Origin: Saccoglossus kowalevskii
Lineage: Eukaryota; Hemichordata; Enteropneusta; Harrimaniidae
DNA: 23,128 nucleotides
Direction of reading: 5' to 3'
Assembly: GCF_000003605.2 (NCBI RefSeq)
Contig: NW_003120440.1
Coordinates: 5,200 to 28,327 of the forward strand
Below the pieces are notes generated by a model. It was not told the DNA's origin. It saw nothing but the letters and a program-made list of their open reading frames with translations, and ran no database searches. How positions within the stretch are numbered: the first letter of the stretch is position 1; each line of letters starts with the position of its first letter. A program made the translations under genes and the position numbers. Positions 9,901 to 18,564 of this stretch are shown piece after piece.

Positions 9901-12900
9901 TGTGGACGCATGGTTTAGACATCAGTAGTAGGGAGGAGTAGCAAGAATAGGAGTATGGTAAAAACAATGCAATGGGAAGGGTTTGAGGTTGGTAGTAGTG
10001 TTATGGGGATGACATAGAAATAACATAAAACAAAACAAAAAATTCAAAATAATGACAACAAAAAATATACTAAATAGGTGTATTTGTGTCTACTTACTTA
10101 GTATGGGGCGTTATAGAAACACTTAAATTGTGTTGTTGTATGAATTCTAGTAGTTGTTGTCGCATGGCATCGTGTCCCATGCCTGACGCCAAATTGTTCA
10201 AAAGGGTAGCCAATTGGCTATCCGAAAGATTTCTCTTTCTTCTATATTGAATATTTAAAAAAGACATAATATAAAAAATAACAAAAAAACAATTGTGACG
10301 TTAAAAAATAGTACTGGAATGAATGAAAAAAATGAATATTACTGCAGACATTCTGACAAAAATATTATATAATCTACGAAAGGTAAAAAAAGTAAAAAAG
10401 ATCATCCTGCGAAAAAAGGATTGAAATTTAACATTGTTTTGTTAAAAGAAGAAAAAAGATACAACTTTCTTACAATGTGTTAGTACTGTTGAAACCCCCA
10501 ACTCACCGGCGATGAATACAGTGCAGTCGTAATGCGCATGTGCAAAAGATGGTATTATGCTGGTTAGTAAAACATGTAACTATGCTTTATACAAACTGTC
10601 TTGTACATTCAAGAGTTACGACCTTGTTAGTAATGGATACACTGTGCATATGAGGCACACAAAATAGAATATATATAATGAGTTTGAAGGAATAGTGGAG
10701 ATGATGATGTAAATGAGACAACCAGACACCAAGACCACTACTAACTATACAGTAATCTCCAAGAACGTGTGACTTGACGTCCATTTCCCATTCGTAACTT
10801 ACTCTTCGGTAACCGTATCCACGTTGTAGCTGACTATTGTATTTATCATGTTGTCATATGTTTGGGTCTTACTGGAGCCGCGAAATGGCACAACAGGGTG
10901 TGCATTTTTCTTCCTCCTCCTGTCGATTGAATATTATCTGTATATCAGTTAGTCAATATAAGAATTATCTTCTTTATTACATACACGTCACGAAGAGCTT
11001 GCGCATTAATACTGAGACAGGATCACGGTATATACTTTCTTTACGACATCTGATACGTAACTGATACCAATGTGAACCAAGCAAAAACATGGCCTAGTCA
11101 AATAACGAAGACAAACTGTTTTTCTAAGTCAATGGTGATGTCTATGGTAGGCATCACAAGACGTAAATGCCTTTTTTTAAATTTCACAATATAGTTATTC
11201 AAGGTACAGAGGCCACCTGCTTTTGTTTAAAAATTAAGTACAAACAGATAGTATATTGACTTGTTCGAAATATGTACAGTGAGGTCACACCACAAATTAT
11301 AGACTAATTACTGCAATTTCTTTATTGAATAAAACACGCATTTCGAAATTCGTACAATTAGGGATGCACTGTTTGAGCTCATAAAGTATAGTAATTTATC
11401 TCTTGTGGTTAGTTTAAGTAAACAAAAAACGAAGGTATATTGATATGGTAGACATACCAGACAGAAATGAAATTCATCTTCAGCTTGGTTACCGACATGA
11501 AAGTCATGCCATTACTTCGATTATCAGTTTTAATTTTTCAAATTGTGTGCCGATATTCTAAATTGTCTTAACCATGCAGCCATTGACACATTGTCAAATA
11601 ACTGTAAGATACTTCTTCTGCCCAAATGTAAAGTTTAATTTATTATACGTTGAAAGCTTAGGTGATTGGTTCAAATTGTTTAGCCATTCATGAATATTGA
11701 TATTCACAAAGTAAAATGAAATAATTGAACCTTATCCAGGCCTTGACCCCTCTACAGTCCTAGCTGTATCCACTCAATCGCAAAAGGTATATTGAATAAA
11801 TCGGCATACAATCGTTTGCTTATTCACTTACACTGGGCCCTGGTCACGTAGGGTATGAGTTGTACTTTCTAGTAATAGCTTACTAAACCATCTCAAGAAA
11901 GCTGCATTGCTATTATGAACACGTTGTTGTTCAAGGTATGTTCCCATAGCAGCATCGGCTGTATTGCGCTTACTTCTGTGAAACAAAGCTGTGAATTATT
12001 TCTGCCAAAATATATCAATATGTCATATAGCCTTTGACCTTTAGTCATTACCACCCTGTATTAACCTGTTCACCACCAGTTCCATCTTTTCATCACAAAT
12101 TAACAAAAAAGTCCCATTTATAGCCTGGGACAAACATATTAAAATTGTTTGATTAGAAACTGAAAATCAAATCAAATTGTGTCTGTTGGCTTCAAATTAG
12201 GGTTCATTTCCAGAAATATTGAAGAATATAAGAAAAAAAGGAGCAGAACAATTTGGGATGAAAAGGTTAAGATGAAACATCATTCGGCTCCACAGTGTTT
12301 AGATTTGGTATTATTAGCATACATCGTCAGAATATAGTACAGGCTGTTCTATGGGCTGTGGGATATTCCCCATAACTCCCTGATTAATCCAACCTTTCCA
12401 GGATCTCAACATTAGACTTATTTTCACGTTCCTCAAGCATTGACACTGCGACTACTTGCACGTGCCGAGTGAACTTTAATAATTTATTTTCTTTCAGTAC
12501 ATTTTGCAACCAATTTAGTTACGCTTTGTCATCAACTTGAGTGTGGAGAATGGATGCCATTGAGGTATCTGCTAGGTTGCGCCTTACTCTGTAGAAAGAA
12601 CATACTGTAAATGTGGTGTGACCTGGTCACACACTGCGACCTCACTACGCTCCCGGGCAAGTGAGACCATCCATGCACTTTCCCACTACCATTTCACTCT
12701 TGGGAAATCATACAGTTGAGCGCCCATATTACTGTACAAAAGATTGAATTCATTCACAGGAACATTGTGTGGATGTAAGATTATGTATGACGTCACATAT
12801 GTTTATTACAAACTCGTGATGTAACGCTCCTTATACATTGTAACAACCTCTGCAATGTAATTTGATAGTATGTGTCAATTTCTACAGCTCTGCCACCTCG

Positions 12901-13668
12901 CTGTTGAAAAAAACCAAATACATTTCCGGCTTCCCATTTACAGTAACTTGATTCTGCAACACAAGTGATTATAATACATAATAACATGTACCCCATTATG
13001 TTGGGATGCATTCCGAGTTCATTCATACTAACGTATAAGGTATAAGGCAATGTTCGCACTCCATTCGAATAGAAAACTTGTATAAAAATATATATAATAT
13101 ACATATTCATAAATACATATACATAGATGCGTTTCGTATACACTCCAGCAGCTAATTACACACTGTAAAATACCATAGTATAGATTGATGTCTCAAACGT
13201 TATTTGGTTAAATTGACTTTTGAGTCAGCAGAGTTCATCTGAATTTGCCTTCATGAAAATATATGAATATAAAGCACAGACTTCTAAATACCATGCGTGG
13301 AAATACGAGGGTGTGTTGTCAGAGAAGCTGCGTTTTAGATAGCAAGCTCACCATAAGAGACGTAATGTTTAGTGTAAATGTTGTAAAATAACTAATGTAT
13401 CTTCAAATGACAATCGCTATCGTAATATTTAACAAGCACATGTCGTGTTCACCTGTATAATGATTCGGTGTAAAAGTACAGTTAGATTAATGCATCTGAG
13501 AGAGTTCAACAAGACTAGCAAAATAAAACATGTATAACTTCACTACACCGACTAATTATCAGTATAATTATCAGGAAGGAGGTATACTTACATTGGTGCC
13601 CCATAGCTTTGTTTAACCGCTACCACAACCATTACAAAGACTGCTACAAGTATTGTTTTGTTCATCAT
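3818..13668 (-). CDS. Multi-copy PTH/TIP39-like secreted peptide hormone precursor (8 coding exons)
   Basis: Seen: join on the minus strand of 13668-13592, 12588-12523, 11975-11832, 10241-10098, 9899-9765, 7254-7117, 5530-5384 and 3941-3818, giving 975 nt, 324 residues and a TGA stop. All seven introns are GT-AG and phase 2. Donors are gtaagt (five), gtgagt (one) and a weaker gtaact after exon 2. The product has a signal peptide and then seven peptides, each preceded by a basic cleavage site; three end in GKR or GKK amidation signals. Family knowledge: spacing of acidic 4, Leu 7, Leu 11, aromatic 23, hydrophobic 24 and 27/28 is that of PTH, PTHrP and TIP39, which bind class B1 receptors. Inference: a neuroendocrine precursor processed by prohormone convertases and amidating enzymes. 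Alternatives are a PDF/cerebrin-like or glucagon-like precursor. The exon structure is firm; the family name is less so. Skipping exon 2 would give 302 residues in frame. Confidence 0.87.
3942..5383 (-). other. Intron between coding exons 7 and 8 (1442 bp)
   Basis: Phase 2, gtaagt to gtatttag. It contains 9-bp inverted CRE-like half sites at 4220-4228 (tacgtcaca) and 4249-4257 (tgtgacgta), and an AT-only stretch near 4,450-4,480. The open frames at 4854-5051 (plus) and 4999-5250 (minus) have no recognisable content. Confidence 0.65.
5384..5530 (-). CDS. Coding exon 7 (P6): PTH-like amidated peptide cassette
   Basis: Acceptor ttgttctctgtag, donor gtaagt, 147 nt, phase 2-2. The first base completes the amidating Gly of P5, and AAA CGT gives KR. 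The peptide is 39 residues: start VTADAFMNEAMRNQYLRDQG, then A21-A22-F23-R24, L27-L28, L30-Q31, G35-D36-F37, end KV. It is followed by GKK, an amidation and cleavage signal, so Val-amide is predicted. A linker SENDV then leads to the QKR of exon 8. By my count it shares 13 of 39 positions with P5, including the run Q19-G20 and the G-D-F end. The ADAF start resembles the N terminus of GHRH-like peptides as well, but the spacing to F23 fits PTH numbering directly. Confidence 0.88.
5531..7116 (-). other. Intron between coding exons 6 and 7 (1586 bp)
   Basis: Phase 2, gtgagt to ctctgtag. AT-rich and without a cassette. It contains a perfect 14-bp-arm hairpin at 5895-5925 made of forkhead-like motifs (listed separately). 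Confidence 0.7.
5895..5925. repeat. Perfect hairpin of forkhead-like motifs
   Basis: Arms at 5895-5908 (caaatgtgtaaaca) and 5912-5925 (tgtttacacatttg) are perfect complements around the 3-base loop tag. Each arm holds GTAAACA/TGTTTAC, the forkhead factor core, and a third tgtaaaca follows at 5924-5931. Confidence 0.6.
7117..7254 (-). CDS. Coding exon 6 (P5): PTH-like amidated peptide cassette
   Basis: Acceptor cttgtcacag, donor gtgagt, 138 nt, phase 2-2. Encodes GKR, which amidates and releases P4, then a 42-residue peptide starting TMTDALNSQLMSQSMSKLQG, with A22-L23, L27, L30-Q31, K33-Y34-G35-D36-F37 and end IRTP. The next codon is GG+A (Gly) across the intron, then KR in exon 7, so the predicted C terminus is Pro-amide. 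Position 1 is Thr rather than Asn, and position 23 is Leu rather than aromatic. By my count P4 and P5 share 12 of 42 positions without gaps. Confidence 0.88.
7922..7936. repeat. (TA)n microsatellite
   Basis: Alternating AT tract in the intron between coding exons 5 and 6. Confidence 0.85.
8478..8494. repeat. (GT)n microsatellite
   Basis: gtgtgtgtgtgtgtgtg tract. It generates His/Thr-rich false reading frames on the other strand. Confidence 0.85.
9765..9899 (-). CDS. Coding exon 5 (P4): PTH-like amidated peptide cassette
   Basis: Acceptor catgcgtccacag, donor gtaagt, 135 nt, phase 2-2. Encodes FKR, then a 42-residue peptide starting NVADSILSEKLLQLAKSKRR, with D21-A22-F23, F26-L27-L28, K33-Y34-G35-D36-F37 and end QIIPL. 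The Leu codon is TT+G across the junction, and exon 6 supplies GKR, so the mature peptide should end in Leu-amide. R19-R20 sits where PTHrP has an Arg run; K18-R19-R20 could be cut but may instead be a receptor-contacting basic patch, as in the vertebrate hormones. It shares the C-terminal KYGDF with P5. Confidence 0.88.
9900..10097 (-). other. Intron between coding exons 4 and 5 (198 bp)
   Basis: Phase 2, gtaagt to gtccacag. Much shorter than the other introns of the gene. It is close to the minimum needed if these two cassettes are always spliced together. Confidence 0.75.
10098..10241 (-). CDS. Coding exon 4 (P3): PTH-like peptide cassette
   Basis: Acceptor attcaatatag, donor gtaagt, 144 nt, phase 2-2. 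Encodes RKR, then a 44-residue stretch starting NLSDSQLATLLNNLASGMGH, continuing with D21-A22-M23, R24-Q25-Q26-L27-L28-E29-F30 and ending ITPHT. The split codon AA+A is Lys, and exon 5 continues FKR, so the C-terminal processing site is K-F-K-R. This fits a furin or convertase type site, and no amidating Gly is present. The tail is rich in Gln, His and Ser and lacks the YGDF motif of P4 and P5. The acceptor has a poor pyrimidine tract, but frame, phase and the downstream cassette make the exon secure. Confidence 0.85.
10242..11831 (-). other. Intron between coding exons 3 and 4 (1590 bp)
   Basis: Phase 2, gtaagt to caatatag. AT-rich, with A-runs near 10,260-10,460. Open frames inside it (10587-10784 minus, 10837-11064 plus) show no signal peptide, basic cassette or known domain. 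Confidence 0.7.
11832..11975 (-). CDS. Coding exon 3 (P2): PTH-like peptide cassette
   Basis: Acceptor tttgtttcacag, donor gtaagt, 144 nt, phase 2 at both ends. Encodes SKR, then a 45-residue peptide starting NTADAAMGTYLEQQ, with N20-A21-A22-F23-L24 and W26-F27 on the hydrophobic helix face, and ending LRDQGPV. The last Val is completed by the first base of exon 4, and RKR follows at once. There is no Gly before the basic site, so no amide is expected. The TADAAM start recalls the ADDAAF stretch of TIP39, and F23-L24 matches PTHrP. Family likeness is inferred from register, not from high identity. Only the basic sites at the two ends flank the peptide. Confidence 0.86.
11976..12522 (-). other. 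Intron between coding exons 2 and 3 (547 bp), holding a lost half-cassette
   Basis: Starts gtaact and ends tttcacag if the short form of exon 2 is used. Its first part (about 12518-12480) still reads LNWLQNVLKENK in the exon frame, matching positions 21-32 of the peptide family. The frame stays open for several tens of codons, but I see no gtaagt-like donor in phase 2 at the length expected of a full cassette. Confidence 0.6.
12523..12588 (-). CDS. Coding exon 2 (P1): short cassette, or a decaying one
   Basis: After acceptor ttctttctacag the exon supplies one base (completing ATA, Ile), then VRR and NLADTSMASILHTQVDDK, then two bases (GC). Those complete Ala with the first base of exon 3, giving DDKA-SKR. 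The peptide matches the first half of its siblings: N1, A3-D4, M7, L11. The exon is 66 nt against 135-147 for the other internal cassettes. It ends at gtaact, a weak donor (C at -1, C at +5) but in the right phase. Read without splicing, the frame meets TAA at 12521-12519, inside that donor. Beyond the stop the same frame reads LNWLQNVLKENK, matching the missing second half. So this is either a shortened exon giving a 19-residue peptide, or a pseudo-exon that is skipped; skipping keeps frame. Confidence 0.6.
12589..13591 (-). other. Intron between coding exons 1 and 2 (1003 bp)
   Basis: Phase 2, gtaagt to ctttctacag. AT-rich. An open frame at 12793-13143 on the minus strand has no recognisable domain and a low-complexity Tyr/Ile/Met start produced by TA-rich DNA, so I do not call it a gene. 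No extra cassette (basic site plus AD motif) is seen. Confidence 0.7.
13592..13668 (-). CDS. Coding exon 1: signal peptide and start of pro segment
   Basis: Encodes MMNKTILVAVFV followed by MVVVAVKQSYGAP, then two bases (AT) of a split codon before donor gtaagt. Two adjacent ATGs are present; the first is taken as start, and using the second costs one residue. Lys 4 followed by a long Ile/Val/Ala/Met core and a polar QSYG end is a classic secretory signal, with likely cleavage after Gly 23. After joining to the next exon, only API-VRR stands between the cleavage site and the first peptide. That is a six-residue pro segment ending in two basic residues, the same length as the pro hexapeptide of vertebrate PTH. 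The exon continues upstream as a 13-base 5' UTR to an acceptor. Confidence 0.88.
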
Positions 13669-13681
13669 TAGTTGAAAATTC
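13669..13681 (-). other. 5' UTR part of coding exon 1, after a splice acceptor
   Basis: On the minus strand the ATG is preceded by 13 bases, and these by ctcttattattttcag, a pyrimidine-rich tract ending in CAG. This implies that at least one non-coding exon lies further right (above 13,682) and that the promoter is not next to the start codon. No in-frame ATG extends the protein upstream across this acceptor. Confidence 0.7.
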
Positions 13682-14235
13682 CTGAAAATAATAAGAGAGT
13701 ACGTGTGCGTGAGGAAAAGAATTATCAACGGGGATTACCGTGATCTCCATCCATCTCTTGTATTCGTGGGTTGTTTTGTTCGTAGTATTATTATAAATTA
13801 TCTAGTAGATACAAAGATTATGTGTTATTTATAGTGTATCCTTGGGTTGAGTTGTATTTTGTTTAACTCTTATACTGCCAGCCCAATGTACTCTGACATT
13901 GAGTTAAATTAGGGTTTGATTATTTAACAACCGGATGTTTTTCCCCTCAGCTTTCTCTGTACACACTGCATGTATTGAACATACTATACATATTGCCTAG
14001 TTTAACGTTGTTGTTCAAATTCATAAGATTATGGTCTCTACATACAACAGTACGGTCAGATTTGCGATGATGGTTTCGCTGAATCCAGATCCATGATTGA
14101 AGTACATTCTCTTGTTCTCCCTGTGAATATCTAAGTGACATTTATTCACTGTTTTGTACTATTGATGACAAACGAGAGTAGCGAGAGTTAAAACACAAAT
14201 GGGAGTTCATGGTTTCTCAAAATGAATATCAATTC

Positions 14236-14251
14236 AATGAATGAATGAATC
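14236..14251. repeat. (AATG)n short tandem repeat
   Basis: About four copies of aatg in the 5' flank of the gene. Confidence 0.7.
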
Positions 14252-14419
14252 ATTGTCAATGTACGCTGTATAGCCGTAAGAAATAGAAACGTTTAGCCAT
14301 GTAGTCTATGCTGCAGTACGAGAATTGTAGTATCTTTCGATTTGAAGCACTTCGAGGTATATCAATCATCAACCTCTGCTGTGATGGTAATCGCATCCCA
14401 TGGAAAGATGTATATTCAG

Positions 14420-14442
14420 TTGGTTGGTTGGTTGGTTGGTTT
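14420..14442. repeat. (TTGG)n microsatellite
   Basis: Five tandem ttgg units in the region upstream of the gene. Confidence 0.85.
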
Positions 14443-17400
14443 GTAAAGCTCGATTTTAACTTAGTATTATCTTAACCAGACATGATCAATATAATAAATG
14501 AATAATATAACTTATATTTATATAAATGAAAGTGTATGTATGAAACTGAATAAAGAAGTCTGAATGAATTTACGTTTTTTTTTACAAACGTCCCCGTGCG
14601 CAAACGTGGAATTTGCACGTAGATGCCACCATATGGAATGACAAAACAACAGCCTCTGATGTGAATATACCTTCTAGAGCATAACGCAGTTCTATTTTAT
14701 TAATATGATACTTTATTCTGCTGTAATTCGAGAATATCGCCGGTGGTTTTATATTTTACTGTATCATTTTCCAATGTGTTTCATTAGTTTCGCTGCCATA
14801 GTAGATAAGAAAGCGAAGTTATTCTTATAGATGTGTGTCTGTCGTCCATAAACCATTTACATTTGCTTAAAGGTTAGTTGAGCGGACTTCTATCAGATGT
14901 GATTTTGTGGAAATTAATTTTTGGTCAAAAAGACAGCCCAATTCATGACATCTGATACGTGGGTACCTTGGCTATCATTAAGTTTTTAGCGAATATTTTT
15001 GTCATTTATGGTAAAACTTGCTTTGGTCCTTTGATGAACCAATATTTCTAGCATTTGTTATGTCTTGTAAAAATTATATTTTCGACCTTTTCTTGACAAC
15101 TAAATGTCCAATTGCGTTGATACTTGACGTGTTAGTACCCTGGGTGGACAACTAATCAAATGATATTTTGACGTCTTAAACACCACCAGCATAATGCTTT
15201 TGATATTTGAGGTGCACATAATGTTTGTGAACAGTTTATTTGATGAATATTCTTAACAGCCAAAACCAATTTACTTGTTTTGGGGTAAATGTGTTTTATC
15301 TTTTGGTTTACGGATATGATTTACTTGACTTGGCTACCACAAGCTATTGCGACTGTCAGATCGCTTGTTTTTTTATTGGGTTAATAATTTAATTATATGC
15401 AAGCATATGCTATTGACTAAATATGCTTCTCTTACGATATGGTTAGTCGAGATTATTGCCAAATCATACGTGTTAATTTGTCGCCCGTGTTATACAATTA
15501 AGTTGCGTAATCAATTCATGTCCCGTTATGCAGCTGATTTACGTGATTTTGTATCGTATTATATCCATACATCCGGGCTATTACGAAGTGGAGAATGTCA
15601 CCACGTGTAATTCTTTTAATTCGTTTGTGATACGTTCAACAAATTGCATTCATTTGTTGAATGCGCACGTCGAGTCTGTTGTTAGAGCATGGCATACGAT
15701 ACACACGGGCTAAACGAACCAGTTCAATCACTGACAATCCCGCTGAGCGGAAGGATGCATATCATCATAGACCTGATTATATGCTCTTTATAATCGAGTC
15801 ACAGTGCATTTCAAATGATTGTTAATGCCGACTTTTCATCATTCAGCTGCCAGTATAAGTGGAAGTGAAGTGAGTTCAGATTATTTCGATATATACAACC
15901 TTATCATGGTCTAATCGTGTTGATAATGGAAATGCGAAATGCGTATAGAGGTAGGCTTGACGCAATTAAAGAGTAACGGATGAGGCTTTCATCTAGGTAG
16001 GTGAAAGTGTGATCTATTTCCGTATATGGAACAATGTGGGGGTCCAATACTCGTCATCAGCTGCATAATGAGGTCATTTACAGAATACTGACATCTGCTT
16101 CTCAGAGTAAGACGAGTAGATACACCATCCTACCTCTAATATCGTGTTTTATTCGTCCAAATACTAAGCTTAGCGGATATATTTCAGTGAAATGTGAATT
16201 TATTGCATGCATGTTGTTAACTCTATACTCAATGGATGTTTATCGATACATGCTTTAGAATTACCAAAGCAAAATCGTATGGTTTTGATGTTCTGGGCTG
16301 GTCAGTGATATTTTCACAATAGCGAATGAAGTATTTTACTTGTATTCATTCCCAGTGACGTTGGTAATATTGATGTAACTCGCCACATGAAGTACCAGCT
16401 ACTGCCCCACGGACAATGCATAAATTAATTGTCTAGCAAATCACAGTAGATGTTCTCCTGTGAATAGGATGCACACTACATTTCCCAAGTTGCATTGTCA
16501 TGTCTGACCAGCCGACCGATTGCAATGTGCATTTAAATTACTATTGCTCCCAAGAAACAACCTTTACAATCTCTCCTATCTATTCCTGGCTCACTTATTT
16601 GCCATGGCTCAATCGGGCATTTGCATTTGAATCTGTAAGCAGACTGACATCACATGTCACCATGCCTAGATCATCAACAATCAAGGAACGTTTGTTTAAA
16701 TTGGTTGAATGACAGTAAATATAAATAATTGCTCCATACCATCTATACAATTACAAGCAATTTACCATAAAAATAGTCATTGGCGAGAAAGCACATAGAG
16801 ATCAAAGCACATGGCCAAGGAGTATTTCGGAAGAGACACACGACGTGCCCCACCTATCCATATGATTTACAATAAAATCTATCTGAAGCATTCTTTCAAA
16901 GTATTGTCTGCCTGAAATGTCTACTTTTGGCTGAACATCAAACAAACTGTAAGCCCTAGTAAGTGTGCCACTGACTCGATGGAGGCAAATTCCACTGACC
17001 AAGATTTATTCACTAAAGGATGTGACTTTAGGGGAATACACTATTTGTTAGCATCCGCACATGAAATGTACACAGAACAAATGTCAGGAGAGACAGTGAC
17101 ATTCACTTTCTGAAACGTTCATAACAATTATTTTTAAAACGTGTATTCGAATTCTATACACGCACACAGTTATTGACAAACTTTTAGAACTCTTCTTTTG
17201 TGTATGATTCATTGAGTCACAGAATCGAACACGCTGCTTCACTAACAAATTTCCATGTGGAAACTGACCTGATTACATATGATCTCAAACAAAAGGAGTA
17301 TGCTTTACCTGAATATATGACACTAGGTTGTATAGTATGCAATCCTGTCAGTGACGTACTACGTGTGCTTTCACAGTTAAGTGAGTTCACTGACAGTAAA

Positions 17401-18426
17401 TGAAATCCGCCCACACCCTAAAGTTGTCCACGTCAGTTACTATCAATAATTCCTTCTGAATTGAAGTTTGATTTTTGTGGTGGTGATTATATGTTGTTCT
17501 TATGATAAAATGAATATGGAATTGTGATATAAATGATTGTCCTAAAAGTAATATCACTATTTCACTTTCTGGTCCGTCCTGAAATCATATGATATGTGTG
17601 ATATGACGTCATCTATGATAACTGTGTAGTTTGAAATGTATAATGTTATTAGCCTAAGAGTACAGTAGTGCAATTCAGAGTGTCCTATGATATGTGTTGC
17701 CGGAAGTCGACAGTGGTGGCACTTATAACTGCGCAATTGAGCGGAACATGAAAGTGTTCCATTTCGCCGCAATATTCTTTGTAACTCATTGATTCAACCA
17801 TGTGGCACGCTGTGTGAATCAATCTTATTATCTGAATTGCGATTAAGAATTTCAAAATTGTCAAAATATGTAATATGCTCACAAGTAAGGGATGGGGCAT
17901 ATTCAGTAATCTCAGAGCAGTAGTGTCAGATAAAATCAATCAAGATTATGCTGACTTTAGTATCTCAAGCGCAGATTGTACATCGATCTACGTAGCACAT
18001 TGATGCACCAACTGGGAGAGGGAATTGCCTGACTCCAAACAAATAATAGAGTTTAGTGTACATATAGTTACATGTCTTTTCCTATAGGAAATCTCTTCAA
18101 TAAAGACAAAATCAATTCATTACTTCCCAGATTTAATTCGGAATGAAATTGATGACAACTCGCGTAGGCAAGTAATCGTGAAATCCCAAAGGATGAAGTA
18201 CAAGTGGTCAGTGCCCCTAGAGGGAAATAGTTAAATTCCCAGTCAGCTAATGCGACGTGGGAAGAATGGATTTACCTTTTTACGACTCTGAGCCCTGTTA
18301 CAAAGCATTTTAACGTGTACCACCAGGTTTGAAGATTATAACTGACATTTGATTCCCCGAAGAGACAATATGGGCAACCAACAAAATATTCACCTAGAGT
18401 TACCCATTTGTTAAAATCTTGATGGT

Positions 18427-18445
18427 AAATATATATATATATATA
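18427..18445. repeat. (TA)n microsatellite
   Basis: Alternating AT tract; a second one lies about 100 bp further on. Confidence 0.85.
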
Positions 18446-18549
18446 AAAGCATTAGGATTAGTATGTTCATATAATATTATGATAGATTTATGTAATCAAC
18501 TGAAAGACATTAGAAAGAAGTAACATGGGTGGTGTAAGCACGTGGAGTT

Positions 18550-18564
18550 AATATATATATATAT
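18550..18564. repeat. (TA)n microsatellite
   Basis: Alternating AT tract ending at cgcgca. Confidence 0.85.

Noticed and set aside
10092-10102. Alternative donor four bases downstream at the end of the P3 exon (overlapping gtaagtag)
   Set aside because: It would run the exon through in-frame TAA; the first gtaagt keeps phase 2 and joins to FKR.
12793-13143. Minus-strand open frame with hydrophobic start between coding exons 1 and 2
   Set aside because: The hydrophobic Tyr/Ile/Met stretch comes from a TATATA-rich segment, and no cleavage site or cassette follows.
3818-13668. Glucagon/secretin or GHRH assignment from the ADAF/ADSI starts
   Set aside because: Matching these families needs a one-residue shift and lacks their His/Tyr-1 and Phe-6. 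PTH/TIP39 numbering fits with at most the known two-residue TIP39 offset. Kept as an alternative, not as the call.
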